NCBI GenBank assembly: GCA_030615865.1
Contig: JAUWYK010000047.1
Span: forward strand, 1 to 14,808
Direction: 5' to 3'
Source of the DNA: Dehalococcoidia bacterium
Lineage (GTDB): Bacteria; Chloroflexota; Dehalococcoidia; Dehalococcoidales; JAUWYK01
DNA length: 14,808 nt
Shown in pieces: positions 14,089 to 14,808 of this stretch. Numbering within the stretch: the stretch's first letter is position 1; each line of letters opens with the position of its first letter. Position numbers and translations under genes: made by a program. The notes under the pieces were generated by a model, which made no database searches, was not told where the DNA came from, and was given only the letters and a program-made list of their open reading frames with translations.

Positions 14089-14118
14089 TTGACAATAGCT
14101 GAGAAGCAGTGCTAAAGT
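14089..14118 (+). promoter_or_regulatory. Candidate sigma-70 promoter for the TRAP transporter gene
   Basis: TTGACA (14089-14094), an 18-nt spacer and TAAAGT (14113-14118). The leader to the GTG start would be about 145 nt. A second TTGACA at 14045-14050 has a TAGAGT 22 nt downstream, too far for a normal promoter. Confidence 0.5.
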
Positions 14119-14200
14119 AAGACCCGTCGAGAACTGGGCTAATATTAAGCCCTCCTGCGTTTAGACAGGGAAGAGTGAATCTAGAGGCTAAAAAGCACAA

Positions 14201-14222
14201 AGGAGGTGGATAGATGAGGTAA
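14201..14222 (+). other. Strong ribosome binding site followed by a two-codon minigene (ATG AGG TAA)
   Basis: AGGAGGTGG (14201-14209) is an almost ideal Shine-Dalgarno sequence with an ATG at 14214 at correct spacing, but the frame is ATG-AGG-TAA. It lies in the leader of the TRAP binding protein, 50 nt before the real start, which has its own ribosome binding site. It may regulate translation or be the relic of a lost ORF. Confidence 0.5.
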
Positions 14223-14271
14223 CACTTAATATCTCGTATAGTAAAGCCTTATCAACTAAGGAGGAATTCAA

Positions 14272-14808
14272 GTGAAAAAGAAAATATTGTTTATCTTCTT
14301 AGCATTTACCCTGTTGGCATTTCCTTTGTTGACTGCCTGCGAAGCAGACGAGAATGGGGATGTTAATGGGAATGGGAATGGGGATGTAACGTATCCGATA
14401 GAGCTAAAATTCGCTAATTACATTCCTGCCCCGGCAAGTCATTCTGTACTTTTAGAAGAATTTTGTCTCGAACTAGAGAAGCGCACCGATGGTCTGGTGC
14501 AGGTTGATTACTTTGCTGGCGGCTCCTTGCTTACAGCTGAGGCGATGTTTGACGGTGTAGTCACTGGAATTGCCGATATAGGCTTCTCCCATGTTTACTA
14601 CACCCCGGGTCGCATGCCTGTTACCGAAGCTGTCGGTTTGCCTATCGGCTATGCCAGTGCCTGGGTGAGTGGTCATGTTTGCAATGATTTCGTTGAAGAA
14701 TTCAAGCCTGCGGAATGGGATGATGTGGTAGTGCTCTGGATGAGTACTTCCACCCCCAGTGCCATATCTACTGCTGATACGCCAATACACACGCTGGAGG
14801 ATTTGGAG
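14272..14808 (+). CDS. TRAP transporter solute-binding protein, DctP-like lipoprotein (3' end outside window)
   Basis: Extracytoplasmic binding protein of a tripartite ATP-independent periplasmic transporter, which captures organic acids for the membrane subunits. 179 codons are present and the frame is still open at the window edge; complete proteins are usually about 330-370 residues. The N-terminus is KKK, then a hydrophobic stretch (5-20) and the lipobox LTAC (20-23), so C23 would be lipidated. A low-complexity Asn-Gly-Asp linker (28-38) follows. The DctP fold starts at ELKFANYIPAPASHSV (44-59), with LEKRTDGLVQVDYFAGGSL (68-86), GVVTGIADIGF (95-105) and YYTPGRMPVTEAVGLP (109-124). GTG start with AAGGAGG seven nt upstream. 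TRAP membrane subunit genes (DctQ/DctM) are expected downstream. Confidence 0.92.
   Translation, partial: MKKKILFIFLAFTLLAFPLLTACEADENGDVNGNGNGDVTYPIELKFANYIPAPASHSVLLEEFCLELEKRTDGLVQVDYFAGGSLLTAEAMFDGVVTGIADIGFSHVYYTPGRMPVTEAVGLPIGYASAWVSGHVCNDFVEEFKPAEWDDVVVLWMSTSTPSAISTADTPIHTLEDLE
14353..14386 (+). repeat. Short AATGGG-type tandem repeat in the lipoprotein linker
   Basis: Four AATGGG hexamers, three of them contiguous at 14365-14382 and bracketed by GATG units, encode the Asn-Gly-Asp linker just after the lipobox. In-frame slippage here would only change linker length. Confidence 0.6.

Larger units (their letters stand above)
13671..14271. other. 600-bp intergenic region between paaK and the TRAP binding protein gene
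   Basis: No confident gene. Left part: the paaK leader, with hairpin GCCAG (13705-13709)/CTGGC (13717-13721) and two dubious minus-strand ORFs (13796-14011 with a TTG start, and 13749-13799) that overlap by ATGA and lack ribosome binding sites. Right part: promoter elements from 14045 on, a small hairpin GGGCT (14136-14140)/AGCCC (14148-14152), a two-codon minigene and the ribosome binding site of the TRAP gene (14258-14264). Confidence 0.5.

Noticed and set aside
14473..14790. A 105-codon minus-strand ORF at the right edge
   Set aside because: The plus strand encodes a clear lipoprotein signal and DctP-type sequence in the same place, so the minus ORF is a shadow.
1..14808. Mobile element or defence system behind the rearranged part
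   Set aside because: No transposase, integrase, terminal repeats, toxin-antitoxin pair, restriction enzyme or CRISPR repeats were found on either strand.

Overview
The window looks like chromosomal DNA from an anaerobic, organic-acid-degrading bacterium. It is rich in CoA-thioester enzymes (two family III CoA-transferases, an acyl-CoA dehydrogenase, a thiolase with a DUF35 partner, two acyl-CoA ligases), in molybdenum/tungsten cofactor accessory genes and in a TRAP transporter binding protein. Strong AGGAGG-type ribosome binding sites and mixed GTG/TTG/ATG starts are common. The gene repertoire resembles uncultured Chloroflexota (Dehalococcoidia-like) or syntrophic/sulfate-reducing lineages, but no phylogenetic marker is present, so this assignment is inference. 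I see no rRNA, tRNA, CRISPR array, transposase or phage gene.

Layout. (1) 46-1064, plus strand: a ThiF/MoeB-type activating enzyme and a MoaD/ThiS-type sulfur carrier, overlapping by 3 nt. (2) 1067-6557, minus strand, read right to left: two different CaiB/BaiF CoA-transferases, an acyl-CoA dehydrogenase, an EF2563/YqeB-family protein and an XdhC-family protein, with gaps of about 2 to 34 bp, so probably one operon. It converges on the MoaD gene with 2 bp between stop codons. (3) 6558-6713: leader and divergent promoter region with an imperfect inverted repeat. (4) 6714-8066, plus: glycerate 2-kinase. (5) 8314-10176, plus: SCP-x-like thiolase, DUF35 zinc-ribbon/OB protein, then a truncated phenylacetate-CoA-ligase-like gene. 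(6) 10277-11923, minus: AMP-dependent acyl-CoA synthetase with a candidate sigma-70 promoter about 270 nt upstream. (7) 12251-13670, minus: an intact PaaK-like ligase followed by a 25-codon ORF with a good ribosome binding site, probably the stump of a lost gene. (8) 13671-14271: about 600 bp without a confident gene, holding a candidate promoter and a two-codon minigene. (9) 14272 to the end, plus: the N-terminal part of a TRAP transporter solute-binding lipoprotein.

How the parts may work together. The TRAP binding protein would capture an organic acid. The two ligases and the two CoA-transferases would activate acids to CoA thioesters, the dehydrogenase would introduce a double bond, and the thiolase/DUF35 pair would cleave a 3-oxoacyl-CoA. 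The order CoA-transferase, CoA-transferase, acyl-CoA dehydrogenase, together with a nearby thiolase/DUF35 pair, recalls the benzylsuccinate beta-oxidation modules (bbsEFG and bbsAB), although no hydratase or hydroxyacyl-CoA dehydrogenase is present. The most distinctive feature is that molybdenum-hydroxylase maturation genes (xdhC and the selenium-linked yqeB type) lie in the acyl-CoA operon, next to a ThiF-MoaD pair. This suggests that a Mo/W oxidoreductase takes part in the same catabolic route. The truncated ligase, the 25-codon stump and other ORF debris around 10-14 kb show that this part has been rearranged.
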